Shown here piece after piece: positions 6,590 to 13,756 of a DNA stretch of 14,674 nucleotides. The DNA lies in the NCBI GenBank assembly GCA_037445085.1, contig JBBILG010000043.1, positions 1 through 14,674 on the forward strand, read 5' to 3'. Made by a program: the position numbers and the translations under genes. Every line of letters starts with the position of its first letter. The stretch's first letter is position 1. The notes beneath the pieces were generated by a model. It saw only the letters and a program-made list of their open reading frames with translations. It had not been told where the DNA came from and ran no database searches. The DNA comes from JBBILG01 sp037445085. Its GTDB lineage: Bacteria > Pseudomonadota > Gammaproteobacteria > Burkholderiales > Methylophilaceae.

Positions 6590-7402
6590 ATGCATCCCAC
6601 GCTCAGCATCGCCGTCAAGGCCGCCCGCCAGGCCGGCAACATCATCAACCGCGCCTCCCAGGACCTCGGCGCACTCAAGGTGCACAGCAAGACCAGCAAC
6701 GATTATGTCAGCGAAGTGGACCACGCCGCCGAGGCCGCCATCATCAAAACCCTGCGCGATGCCTATCCGACGCACTCCTTCTTGGGAGAAGAGAGCGGGG
6801 TGACGGCGGGCGATGCCGAAAACGTCTGGATCATCGATCCGCTGGACGGCACCACCAACTTTCTGCACGGCCTGCCCCAGTACTGCGTTTCCATCGCCCT
6901 GCAGCAGCGCGGCCAGATCACCCAGGCCGTGATCTACGACCCCACCCGCAACGACCTCTACACCGCTACCCGCGGCCGCGGCGCCTTCCTCAACGACCGC
7001 CGTATCCGCGTCAGCAACCGCGCCAGGATCCAGGATGCCATCATCGGCACCGGCTTCCCATTTCGTGATTTCGCCCATTTCGACGCCTACATGGCCATGT
7101 TCAGGGACCTGGTGAAAAAGACTTCCGGCATCCGCCGCCCCGGTTCCGCGGCGCTCGATCTGGCCTATGTCGCTGCCGGCTGGTACGACGGTTTCTGGGA
7201 GATTGGCCTGTCCAAGTGGGACGTTGCCGCGGGCGCCCTGCTGGTGCACGAGGCGGGCGGCCTGGTGGGGGATTTCGAAGGCAACGAAACCTGGCTGGAG
7301 ACCGGCAACATCGTCGCCGGCAATCCCAAGGTGTTTGCGCAGATCCTGCAGGTGCTGCGGCCGCACCTGACGGACGCGCTCAAGAGCCATGCTGGGGTTT
7401 GA
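6590..7402 (+). CDS. suhB: Inositol-1-monophosphatase family protein SuhB
   Basis: SuhB is a Mg-dependent, Li-sensitive phosphatase that hydrolyses inositol-1-phosphate; in enterobacteria it also joins the ribosomal RNA antitermination complex. The 270-residue protein has the usual length. Metal-binding motifs are all present: FLGEESG (64-70) with Glu67 and Glu68, WIIDPLDGTTNFLHG (80-94) with Asp83 and Asp86, and WDVAAGALLVHEAGG (210-224) with Asp211. The start MHPTLSIAVKAARQAGNII is typical. It is divergent from trmJ. Its last 14 nt overlap the next gene, so the two are likely co-translated. Which role dominates in this organism cannot be read from the sequence. Confidence 0.94.
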   Translation: MHPTLSIAVKAARQAGNIINRASQDLGALKVHSKTSNDYVSEVDHAAEAAIIKTLRDAYPTHSFLGEESGVTAGDAENVWIIDPLDGTTNFLHGLPQYCVSIALQQRGQITQAVIYDPTRNDLYTATRGRGAFLNDRRIRVSNRARIQDAIIGTGFPFRDFAHFDAYMAMFRDLVKKTSGIRRPGSAALDLAYVAAGWYDGFWEIGLSKWDVAAGALLVHEAGGLVGDFEGNETWLETGNIVAGNPKVFAQILQVLRPHLTDALKSHAGV

Positions 7403-7754
7403 GGCCGTCATCGAACAGCGCATCGAGGAGGCTGCCCGCCGCGGCGAGTTCGACGACCTGCCGGGCGCGGGCCGTCCTCTCGAACTGGACGAGGACCGTC
7501 TGGTGCCGGAAGACTTGCGCGTGGCCTACCACATTCTGAAAAATGCCGGCTTCGTCCCGCCCGAAATTCAGGCGATCAACGAAATCGCCGCGCTGGAGCG
7601 GCTGATCCACACGCAGGAAGCCGGCGAGCAGCGCAATCTGGCGCGGCTCCGGCTGCATCTGCTCGCCATGCAGATGGGCGAGACGCGCACCGGCAACCTG
7701 CAGATGCAGGCCGGCTATTACGACAGGGTCGTGGCCTCGCTGTCCCGCCCCTGA
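7389..7754 (+). CDS. DUF1992 family protein (DnaJ-subfamily-C-28 conserved domain)
   Basis: The 121-residue product matches the DUF1992 / DJC28 conserved domain. Signs are EAVIEQRIEEAARRGEFDDL near 5-24, then PGAGRPLELDED, VPEDLRVAYHILKNAGFVPPE (39-59) and EIAALERLI. The domain is named after eukaryotic DNAJC28 but carries no J domain itself; its function in bacteria is not established. The ATG at 7389 lies inside the end of suhB (overlap of 14 nt, different frame), implying coupling. The C-terminus ends in YYDRVVASLSRP. It looks intact and codes in the same GC-rich style as its neighbours. Family assignment is fairly sure, role unknown. Confidence 0.85.
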   Translation: MLGFEAVIEQRIEEAARRGEFDDLPGAGRPLELDEDRLVPEDLRVAYHILKNAGFVPPEIQAINEIAALERLIHTQEAGEQRNLARLRLHLLAMQMGETRTGNLQMQAGYYDRVVASLSRP

Positions 7755-7761
7755 GGGCAAA

Positions 7762-7944
7762 CTACTTGCCCATGTTCCACAAGTGGGAGCGTACCAGCCA
7801 GCGGCCGTCCGCGCCCTTTTCCAGCACGCTCACCAGCACGCCGCCGAATCTCGGCTTGCTGCCGTTCTGCTCGGCGCCGTAAGCACCGAAGCGGGCGACC
7901 TGGTGAATCACGCCGTCGTTGCCACCGACATCGACGACACATCG
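7762..7944 (-). pseudogene. 3' fragment of a truncated minus-strand gene, 5' end missing
   Basis: Read on the minus strand this is an open frame of about 60 codons ending in a TAG at 7762-7764. It encodes a plausible protein end: VARFGAYGAEQNGSKPRFGG, then VLVSVLEK, DGRWLVRSHLWNMGK. The GRWLVRSHLWN-type end is reminiscent of NTF2-like/SnoaL-like or DUF4440 domains, but this is only an impression. There is no ATG, and an in-frame TGA at 7945-7947 closes the frame upstream, so the 5' part is gone. It converges on the DUF1992 gene with 7 nt between stops. The lost end abuts the mutS remnant. Confidence 0.5.
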
Positions 7945-7990
7945 TCATACACTGGGCCACCAGACAGTGGGCTGCCCCTCTCTCCGCGCA

Positions 7991-8281
7991 CTCCTGCACC
8001 ACGTGGAGGAGGGGCCGGCCAGTCAAAGTTATGGATTGCAGGTGGCGCAGCTCGCCGGCATTCCGAAATCCGCCATCGCCGCCGCCAGGCGCAAGCTGGC
8101 ACAGCTCGAGCAGCAAAGCATCGCCCCGGGTCCACAGGCGGACCTGTTCGCCGCGCCGCAGGCGAGCGAACCCTCGCCGCACCCGGTGCTGGAAGCGCTG
8201 ATGGGCGTGGAGTCGGACGAAATGACGCCCCGGCAGGCGCTGGAAGCCTTGTACAAGCTGAAAGGAATGCTGGGGAACTGA
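7991..8281 (+). pseudogene. mutS: mutS remnant: C-terminal fragment of DNA mismatch repair protein MutS
   Basis: The frame gives LHHVEEGPASQSYGLQVAQ, LAGIPKSAIAAARRKLAQLE, then a variable linker with ADLFAAPQ and the C-terminal HPVLEALMGV, DEMTPRQALEALYKLKGML. This is the end of MutS: the last part of the ATPase domain, the helix-turn-helix dimer contact and the small C-terminal tetramerisation region. About 97 codons remain of roughly 850. The Walker motifs and everything upstream are missing; similarity stops at about 7991, and the sequence before it (7945-7990) does not read as MutS in any frame. The ATG at 7919 in this frame is accidental. The remaining codons are undamaged, so the truncation is either recent or an assembly mis-join. 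A full mutS may exist elsewhere. Confidence 0.85.
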
Positions 8282-8318
8282 GTCGGGCGCCGTCGTTTTT
8301 CGATTGGCGCGCCCGACT
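8281..8318. repeat. 10-bp perfect inverted repeat spanning the tRNA-Arg 3' end
   Basis: AGTCGGGCGC (8281-8290) is the exact reverse complement of GCGCCCGACT (8309-8318), the 3' acceptor and T-stem edge of the tRNA-Arg. Read on the minus strand, the distal arm GCGCCCG-ACTCAGTT resembles the tRNA's own 5' end, GCGCCCG-TAGCTCAGTT. The first base belongs to the TGA of the mutS remnant. It could fold in the precursor tRNA or be the scar of a partial tRNA duplication. Confidence 0.5.
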
Positions 8319-8381
8319 GGATTCGAACCAGTGACCTTTGGCTTCGGAAACCAACACTCTATCCAACTGAGCTACGGGCGC
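8305..8381 (-). tRNA. tRNA-Arg (anticodon CCG)
   Basis: The minus strand folds into a complete cloverleaf: acceptor GCGCCCG (8381-8375) pairing with CGGGCGC (8315-8309), D arm AGCTCAGTTGGATAGAGT, and anticodon stem TTGGT/ACCAA around loop TTCCGAA. The anticodon is therefore CCG, reading the arginine codon CGG. The T arm is CTGGTTCGAATCCAG. The discriminator base is G and the CCA end is encoded (8307-8305). It sits 23 nt beyond the mutS remnant and is transcribed toward it. Confidence 0.96.
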
Positions 8382-8390
8382 GTGAACGGA

Positions 8391-8396
8391 ATTATA
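8391..8396 (-). promoter_or_regulatory. -10 box of the tRNA-Arg promoter
   Basis: A perfect TATAAT on the minus strand lies 9 nt before the mature tRNA 5' end, which fits a start point just ahead of the tRNA. I find no good -35 hexamer at 16-18 bp upstream; the region there is GC-rich and overlaps the end of the 90-residue hypothetical gene. The promoter may rely on other contacts. Confidence 0.55.
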
Positions 8397-8421
8397 GCAA
8401 ATGCAGGCCGTCTCGGGCGGC

Positions 8422-8694
8422 TCAGTCCAGCATGCCGACGATGGTGCGCTCGTATTCGGGGAAGTAGCGACCGATCACCGCCAGGTCGAAGCGGCCGAGT
8501 ATGCTGGTATTGGGTTCGCGCGCCAGCAGGAAATCAAAGGAACGGCTGACCAGGTGCTCGACCGGCACGCGGCCCGCCGTGAGGCGCTGCGCATAGGCCG
8601 GATCCACCGTCACGACGTGCATGGTCGGGCGGTCGGCCTGCACGCGCACTTCAAAGGTCGTCTCCCCCAGCTTGCCGATGTCTACCCTCGTCAT
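8422..8694 (-). CDS. Conserved-looking hypothetical protein, 90 residues
   Basis: I do not recognise a named family. The protein starts MTRVDIGKLGETTFEVRVQ, has a middle HVVTVDPAYAQRLTAGRV, and ends with LVSRSFDFLLAREPNTSIL and FDLAVIGRYFPEYERTIVGM. The FLLAREP...FDL.VI.RYFPEYE pattern feels like that of small uncharacterised proteins in environmental proteobacteria, but I have no name for them. No signal peptide, membrane segment or cysteine is seen. The start at 8692-8694 is favoured because GGGAG lies 6 nt upstream; the ATG at 8700 would directly abut it. It is divergent from the HDOD-kinase gene and lies just upstream of the tRNA-Arg promoter. Confidence 0.75.
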   Translation of the reverse strand: MTRVDIGKLGETTFEVRVQADRPTMHVVTVDPAYAQRLTAGRVPVEHLVSRSFDFLLAREPNTSILGRFDLAVIGRYFPEYERTIVGMLD

Positions 8695-8901
8695 GGTCAT
8701 CTCCCGGTACGAATGACGCCAGCGTTGCATGCGCGAGACTTGCGCACGGTGCCAGCTTTCAATATTATCAACACGTTGGCAGTACGATTTTAAAGTTGTT
8801 TTGAATAAAACGGCCTAAAGCTGCTTCAAACAATGCCGATAACTGAAATGGCGGATCGTCACGCCGCACGGCAGCATATGCAAGAATAACGGGATCATCG
8901 G
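8695..8901. other. Divergent A/T-rich intergenic region upstream of the HDOD kinase gene
   Basis: These 207 bp contain no gene. The centre (8755-8830) is markedly more A/T-rich than the surroundings and should hold the promoters of both flanking genes. A TTGGCA (8776-8781) on the plus strand is a possible -35 but has no convincing -10 at 16-18 bp. A short GTTTT-GAAT-AAAAC dyad lies at about 8798-8811. The small frames CCATGC... and ATGCAAGAATAA near 8878 end at once and are not genes. Confidence 0.3.
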
Positions 8902-11010
8902 GTGCAGGAAACCATTATCGAGGAAATCGAGCTAAGCCGCCTGCCGGCCATGCCGGAGGTGCTCACGCGCCTGATCCAGGAGCTGCATAACGAAAAGCTC
9001 AACATGACCGACCTCGCCGAGCTGATCCTGCAGGACAGCGCGCTGTCCATAAAAGTGCTCGCGGTTGCCAATTCCAGCTTCTACAACCGCCGCACGCCCT
9101 GCGATTCGGTCGCCCAAGGCATCAACCTGCTGGGTCTCAAGATGGTGAAGCTGCTTGCGGTCAATGCGGCCATGCAGCAGTTCCTGCGCGAGTGCGCCGG
9201 GCTCACCCCGGCCGCTTTCGCACGCTTCTGGCATCACGCCGTACTGACGGCGCTGGTCGGCAAGGCCATCGCCCAAGCCATCGGCTACCCCCGGCCCGAC
9301 GAAGCCTACCTTGCCGGCCTGCTGCACGACATCGGCCAGCTCGCGCTGCTGGCGGGCAAGGGCGATGGCTACCGCAAGCTGCTGGAGGCCTGCGCCGAGG
9401 AGGAAGCCCTGATCGAGCAGGAGCGGCGCATCTATGGCATCACCCATCCCGAGGCCGGCGCCCTGCTCGCCGAATACTGGCGCATGCAGCCGCTGGTGAG
9501 CGATGCCATCCGCCACCATCATGTCCCGGTGGCCCAGGTGTATAACGCCACCGAACTGGTGAAGCTGGTCAACGCGGCCAACGCCATCGCCCACATGGAA
9601 GCCGCGGACAACCATCCCGCCTTGGTGGTCGCGCGCAACCTGTTCGGCCTGCCGGCGGCGGAAACGCGACGTCTGCGCGAGAAAGCCGAAGCGCAGATGG
9701 ACATCATCGCCATGGTCAACGCCGTGGACATGCGGCACGCGGATGATCACCACGCAGCGACTCCGGCCGACGCCGCCCACGACCGGCTGCAGGCCGAATT
9801 GCATGCCACCGTCATGCTGTCGCTGCTGCAGGAGTCACTGGCGCCCGCGGCGAGCGAGGACGAACTGCTGGCCTCGCTGCTGCAGGCAGCGCACCTGCTG
9901 TTCGAGCCGCGCGAGGTCATGCTGTTTGCCTGGGATGCGGACACCAATCTGTTGAGCGGCAGACCGGTCTGGGGGCAGGACGAGGCGCTGGCGCGTATCC
10001 GTCTGCCGCTCGAAACAGGCCGCAGCCTGATCGCCGATGCGCTGCTGCAGAATGCCGTGACGCATTCCTTCGATCCCGCCGCCATCACCGCACGCAGCAT
10101 GACCGACCAGCAACTGCTGCACATGACCGGCGCGCAGGGCCTGTATTGCGTGCCGCTGCACAACCAGCATTTCGTCTACGGCGTGCTGCTGCTGGCCTAC
10201 CCGGCGGCGGTACAGCAGCGCGCCGAGGCCAGGCTGCGCTTCATCGGCGGCTTCGCCCGCCAGGCCGCCGATGCCGTTCTCGCCCTGCGCGGCCGCCTGC
10301 AGCAGGCGACCCTGCAAAGCGCGCTGCAGGAACAGACCTACCGCGAGCAGGCGCGCCGCCTCGTGCACGAAGCCAATAACCCGCTCGCCATCCTCAAGAA
10401 CTATCTGGCCACGCTGGATTACAAGCTGGCGGACAGCCAGCCGGTGGCGAAGGAGCTGCAGGTGCTGCGCGAGGAAATCGACCGCGTGAGCGGCATCATC
10501 CGCCGGCTGGCCCATCCCGAGGAGGCCGCAGGCGGTCCTGCCGTCAGCGCCATTGACAGCATGCTGCGCGACCTGGTGGCCGTGTGCGACACGGCTCTGT
10601 TCGTGCCGCGCCACATCCGCGTCGAACTGCAACTGGACGAGCGGTTGCCCCCGGTGGCGGCCGATGCGGGGCGGCTCAAGCAGATTTTCATCAACCTGTT
10701 CAAGAACGCAGCCGAAGCCATGTCCGAAGGCGGCACGCTCAAGGTGAGTGCCTCGCTCGCGGTGGGCAGCGCGCAGAAGCAGTCGGTTCTGGTGAGCGTG
10801 GCCGACAGCGGCCCGGGCATGCCGCGCGAGGTGCTGGCGCAACTGTTCGCACCCATGCAGACCACCAAGGGCAGCGGCAATGCCGGCCTGGGTCTGTCCA
10901 TCACCGCCGGCCTGGTCGCGGAACTGGGTGGCACCATCACCTGCAGGAGCAGTTCCGGCGTAGGCACGGTGTTCGATGTCGTGCTGCCCTGCCAGCACAC
11001 ACCGGCATGA
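8902..11010 (+). CDS. HDOD-domain sensor histidine kinase (HDOD-GAF-like-HisKA-HATPase)
   Basis: This is a 702-residue soluble signalling protein. Residues about 5-260 form an HDOD domain (LSRLPAMPEVLTRLIQELH; ILQDSALSIKVLAVANSSFY; LAGLLHDIGQLALLAG with His142/Asp143; HPEAGALLAEYWRMQPLVSD). Residues about 305-465 look GAF-like. A histidine kinase core follows: His489 in LVHEANNPLAILKNY is the probable phosphorylated residue (HExxNPL type). The N box is INLFKNAAEAM near 597-607, G1 is ADSGPGMP (634-641) and G2 is GNAGLGLS (659-666). No membrane segments are seen, so it senses inside the cytoplasm; the signal is unknown. It starts with GTG at 8902 because a stop codon closes the frame just upstream. 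The next gene, 41 nt on, is a response regulator and its likely phosphotransfer partner. Confidence 0.9.
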   Translation: MQETIIEEIELSRLPAMPEVLTRLIQELHNEKLNMTDLAELILQDSALSIKVLAVANSSFYNRRTPCDSVAQGINLLGLKMVKLLAVNAAMQQFLRECAGLTPAAFARFWHHAVLTALVGKAIAQAIGYPRPDEAYLAGLLHDIGQLALLAGKGDGYRKLLEACAEEEALIEQERRIYGITHPEAGALLAEYWRMQPLVSDAIRHHHVPVAQVYNATELVKLVNAANAIAHMEAADNHPALVVARNLFGLPAAETRRLREKAEAQMDIIAMVNAVDMRHADDHHAATPADAAHDRLQAELHATVMLSLLQESLAPAASEDELLASLLQAAHLLFEPREVMLFAWDADTNLLSGRPVWGQDEALARIRLPLETGRSLIADALLQNAVTHSFDPAAITARSMTDQQLLHMTGAQGLYCVPLHNQHFVYGVLLLAYPAAVQQRAEARLRFIGGFARQAADAVLALRGRLQQATLQSALQEQTYREQARRLVHEANNPLAILKNYLATLDYKLADSQPVAKELQVLREEIDRVSGIIRRLAHPEEAAGGPAVSAIDSMLRDLVAVCDTALFVPRHIRVELQLDERLPPVAADAGRLKQIFINLFKNAAEAMSEGGTLKVSASLAVGSAQKQSVLVSVADSGPGMPREVLAQLFAPMQTTKGSGNAGLGLSITAGLVAELGGTITCRSSSGVGTVFDVVLPCQHTPA

Positions 11011-11051
11011 ATCATGAGCCCTGAACACACGGGGCCACGGGGAGGCAAGCG

Positions 11052-13272
11052 ATGATCAACCAATGGCTGGAATTCCCGGAAGCGGGACACCCGCCCATGC
11101 GCGGTGGCAAGGTGCTGGTGGTCGACGACGAGCCGCGCGTATGCGACAGCCTGGCCGAACTGCTGGGTCTGCGCGGTTACAACCATGCCGGCTGTACCAG
11201 CGGCCGCCAGGCCATTACCCTGCTCGGCCAGGAAAACTTCGACGCCATCCTGCTCGATCTCAACATGCCAGACATGGACGGCAATGCGGTGATGAACTAT
11301 CTCGTCGCCGCCGGCATCCGTATCCCGGTCATCGTGATCAGCGGCGAGACCTCCATCAACGCGGCTATCCAGGCTTTGCGCAGCGGCGTCTACGACTTCA
11401 TCCGCAAGCCCTTCGAACCCGAGGAGTTNNNNNNNNNNGACGGTGGAGAACGCCGTCTACAAGACCAAGCTGGAGCGCGCCAACCAGGCCATCTACTCGC
11501 GGCTGGAGCACTCGCGCAGCCTCTACCGCTACCTGATCGACAGCTCGCCCGACTTCATCTACACGCTGGATCCGGAGGGGCGCTTCAACTTCGTCAACGA
11601 CCGTGCCGAATCGCTGCTCGGCTACGGCAAGGAAGAGCTGCTGGGCAAACACTACACCTTCCTGATTCACGAAGAGGATATGGACCGAGCCAAGTACGTG
11701 TTCAATGAGCGCCGCACCGACAGCCGCACCAACGCCAATATCGAGCTGCGCCTCAAATGCAAGAACAGCGATCCCGGCTACCGCCATTTCGACACCAGCT
11801 TCGTCACCATCGTGTTGCGCTCGCGCGGCCTGTACAACATCGACGACGACGTCGCGCCCTTTCTCGGCACCTATGGTGTTGCGCGCGACATCAGCGACCG
11901 CAAGAAGATCGAGGAAGCGGTCAATCACCAGGCCTACCACGATGCCCTCACCGACTTGCCCAATCGCGCGCTGTTCAAGGACCGCCTGGGGCTGGCCATC
12001 GCCCAGGCCGAGCGCGAGCAGTGGTGCTTCGCGGTGATGTTCGTCGATCTGGACCGCTTCAAGTGGGTGAACGACACGCTTGGCCACCACATCGGTGACG
12101 AACTGCTCAAGATGGTGTCGGTAAGGCTCAGGCAATGCCTGCGCAAGGGCGACACCCTGGCGCGCATCGGCGGCGACGAATTCACCGTGCTGCTGCCCAA
12201 GATGAAGAACCGCGAGGACGTGCGTCTTGCCGTCAACAAGATCCTGGAACAGTTCCAGCGGCCATTCATGCTGGAGGGCAGCGAGGTGTTCGTCTCCGCC
12301 AGCATCGGCATCGCCATGTTCCCCGAGCATGGCGACGATATCGACACGCTGGTGAAGTGTGCCGACATCGCCATGTACCACGTCAAGTGGGAAGGCAAGA
12401 ACCGCGCGCGCTTCTATAACGCGGAGATGAACGCCATCTTCCACCGCCGTCTGGCCATGGAAAACGACCTGCGCCGCGCGCTGGACCAGCCCGGGCAATT
12501 CCTGCTCAACTATCAGCCGCAGGTGGATGTCGAGCACCGGCGGATCATGGGCATGGAAGTGCTGCTGCGCTGGGTGCATCCGGAGCACGGGCCGGTGCCG
12601 CCTTCGGAATTCATCCCGCTCGCCGAGGAAACCGGCATGATCACCCAACTCACCGAGCTGGTGTTCGAGCGCAGTTGCCAGCAGTTCGGCCAGTGGCGCG
12701 AGCTGGGCCATGCCGACATCCGCATGGCGGTGAATTTCTCGCCCAAGGACATCGAGCGCGCCGACTTCGTGCACATGATACGCAGCGGGCTGGAAAAATA
12801 CCGTCTGTCCAAGGAGATACTGGAAATGGAAATCACCGAAAGCACGGTGATGGGCGACATCGAGAACACCGTGAACAAGCTCAAGCAGTTGAGCGGGCTG
12901 GGCGTGCAGATATCCATCGACGATTTCGGGACCTGCTACTCCTCGCTCGGCTACCTGAAGAAGTTCCCGCTGCATACCATCAAGATCGACAAGTCCTTCG
13001 TCCACGACATCCAGGGCAGCGCCTCCGACATCCCCATCGTCTCCGCCATCACCGCCATTGCGCAAGGCTTCAGGAAGGAGCTGGTCGCCGAAGGCGTGGA
13101 AACGCACGAACAGATGCTCGTGCTGCGCGAGCTGGGCTGCACGGTCATGCAGGGCTTCCTGTTCAGCCGGCCGCTGTCGGCGGAAGATGCCAGCCGCCTG
13201 CTGGACAACCCGCAGACGCTGTGGCAGCGCCTGTCCACACTCGAACAGGCCGCTTTGCTGGACCAGGCGTGA
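11052..13272 (+). CDS. Response regulator with PAS, GGDEF and EAL domains (c-di-GMP turnover), interrupted by assembly gap
   Basis: The N-terminal receiver (about residues 18-125) has VLVVDDEP with Asp25/26, the phospho-acceptor Asp69 in ILLDLNMPDMDG, VISGE and Lys119 in FIRKPF. After ten Ns (11429-11438) a helical linker (ENAVYKTKLERANQAIYSRLEH) leads to a PAS domain (YRYLIDSSPDFIYTLDPEG). The diguanylate cyclase domain has intact GGDEF at 12169-12183 and the product-inhibition I-site RKGD five residues before it. The EAL phosphodiesterase domain has EVLLRW (12556-12573) instead of EALLRW, then NFSPKD, MEITES, DDFGTCYSS, IKIDKSF and AEGVET. So it may make or degrade cyclic di-GMP under control of the upstream kinase. 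The frame changes across the Ns because the gap length is arbitrary; I treat it as one gene. The start has GGAGG 6 nt upstream. Confidence 0.88.
11429..11438. other. Assembly gap (10 Ns)
   Basis: Ten unresolved bases separate the receiver from the PAS-GGDEF-EAL part. The left side reads in one frame (...EPEE then TT) and the right side in another (ACG GTG GAG AAC...). With exactly 10 bases the frames do not join; a true length of 3, 6, 9 or 12 would restore one reading frame. The N count is therefore a placeholder. Confidence 0.97.
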
Positions 13273-13335
13273 GAACGGAGTGACGCGCCACCCGACCACC
13301 GGCGCGCCGGGCCGGGAACAGGCCGAGCCGGGTTT
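13273..13335. other. Convergent gap with a GC palindrome
   Basis: Sixty-three bases separate the stops of the convergent GGDEF-EAL and zinc-ribbon genes. They contain the self-complementary 12-mer CCGGCGCGCCGG (13299-13310) and more GC-rich half-repeats, but no T-run on either strand. It may act as a weak bidirectional terminator; the evidence is slight. Confidence 0.25.
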
Positions 13336-13554
13336 TCAGTACAGGGAACTGCGGCCGGTGGCGTAATCGTGCGGCACGTCGCTCTGGTATTGCCCGCAGT
13401 TCTTGCAATAGTGGTCGTTCATGGTCGGGCACAGGATGAGCTGATCGCTGCCGCAAAACCGGCACAACGATGCCGAGGCAGCCGACGACTTCTGCCGCGC
13501 CTCGTGATGCGCCGTCGCCACCCGGGCGCTGCCCAGGCCGTACTTGTTGTCCAT
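13336..13554 (-). CDS. Small zinc-ribbon protein, 72 residues
   Basis: The product begins MDNKYGLGSARVATAHHEAR and carries two CxxC pairs, CRFCGSDQLILCP and HYCKNCGQYQ, 18 residues apart, followed by SDVPHDYATGRSSLY. This is a probable zinc-ribbon fold. The pair spacing and the polar tail are clear, but I cannot name the protein or its partner. The start at 13552-13554 has an excellent GGAGGG ribosome site 5 nt upstream; a start 8 codons earlier (13578) lacks one. The coding sequence is intact and convergent with the GGDEF-EAL gene. Confidence 0.75.
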   Translation of the reverse strand: MDNKYGLGSARVATAHHEARQKSSAASASLCRFCGSDQLILCPTMNDHYCKNCGQYQSDVPHDYATGRSSLY

Positions 13555-13615
13555 GGCACCCTCCGCTGGATCATGCAAACGTGACTTCGATGCCTGTTCA
13601 TAACTCTATACCAAT

Positions 13616-13627
13616 TTTCCGCGGAAA
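13616..13627. promoter_or_regulatory. Perfect 12-bp palindrome TTTCCGCGGAAA
   Basis: This fully self-complementary sequence lies 62 bp upstream of the zinc-ribbon start and just before the integrase fragment. It could be an operator for a dimeric regulator of the zinc-ribbon gene or a relic of the lost element. No clear -35/-10 pair is seen around it, although TATAGA (minus strand, 13610-13605) lies nearby. Confidence 0.3.
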
Positions 13628-13645
13628 GAAATCGGCAAGGGGACG

Positions 13646-13756
13646 CGGGGGTTATGGGTCATCCCAGCCGAACGCATGAAGGCCGGCAAGGAGCATCATG
13701 TACCGCTGTCGCCCGATGCCGTGAAGCTGCAAGGTATTGCCCAGGCCGGGCGATAG
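13646..13756 (+). pseudogene. Fragment of a P4-type phage/island integrase (tyrosine recombinase)
   Basis: One plus-strand frame reads LWVIPAERMKAGKEHHVPLS then PDAVKLQGIAQAGR and a TAG stop (13754-13756). The W-IPAERMK-(A/G)-K-x-H-x-VPLS pattern is the characteristic block in the catalytic domain of P4-like integrases carried by genomic islands. Only about 35 codons survive: the catalytic Arg block before it and the HxxR...Y region after it are absent. No start or ribosome site belongs to it. It lies about 185 bp from the 3' end of tRNA-Ser, the kind of site such integrases use, so it is probably the relic of an island that has since been lost. Confidence 0.7.

Noticed and set aside
6542..7423. 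293-codon minus-strand open frame
   Set aside because: Antisense of suhB, whose metal-binding motifs are complete.
7941..7990. Insertion sequence end suggested by CACTG...CAGTG at the scar
   Set aside because: Only 5-bp arms, no target duplication and no transposase sequence nearby.
7718..8366. Minus-strand frames over the mutS remnant (7718-8182 and 7908-8366)
   Set aside because: Arg/Pro/Ala-rich shadows of the mutS fragment; the second also enters tRNA-Arg.
8776..8795. Sigma-54 promoter suggested by TTGGCAGTACGA upstream of the HDOD kinase
   Set aside because: The -12 GC element is missing at the required spacing (TTTT instead).
11398..13299. 633-codon minus-strand open frame spanning the Ns
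   Set aside because: Antisense of the PAS-GGDEF-EAL coding region and reads straight through the unresolved bases; Val/His/Gln-rich translation typical of shadow frames.
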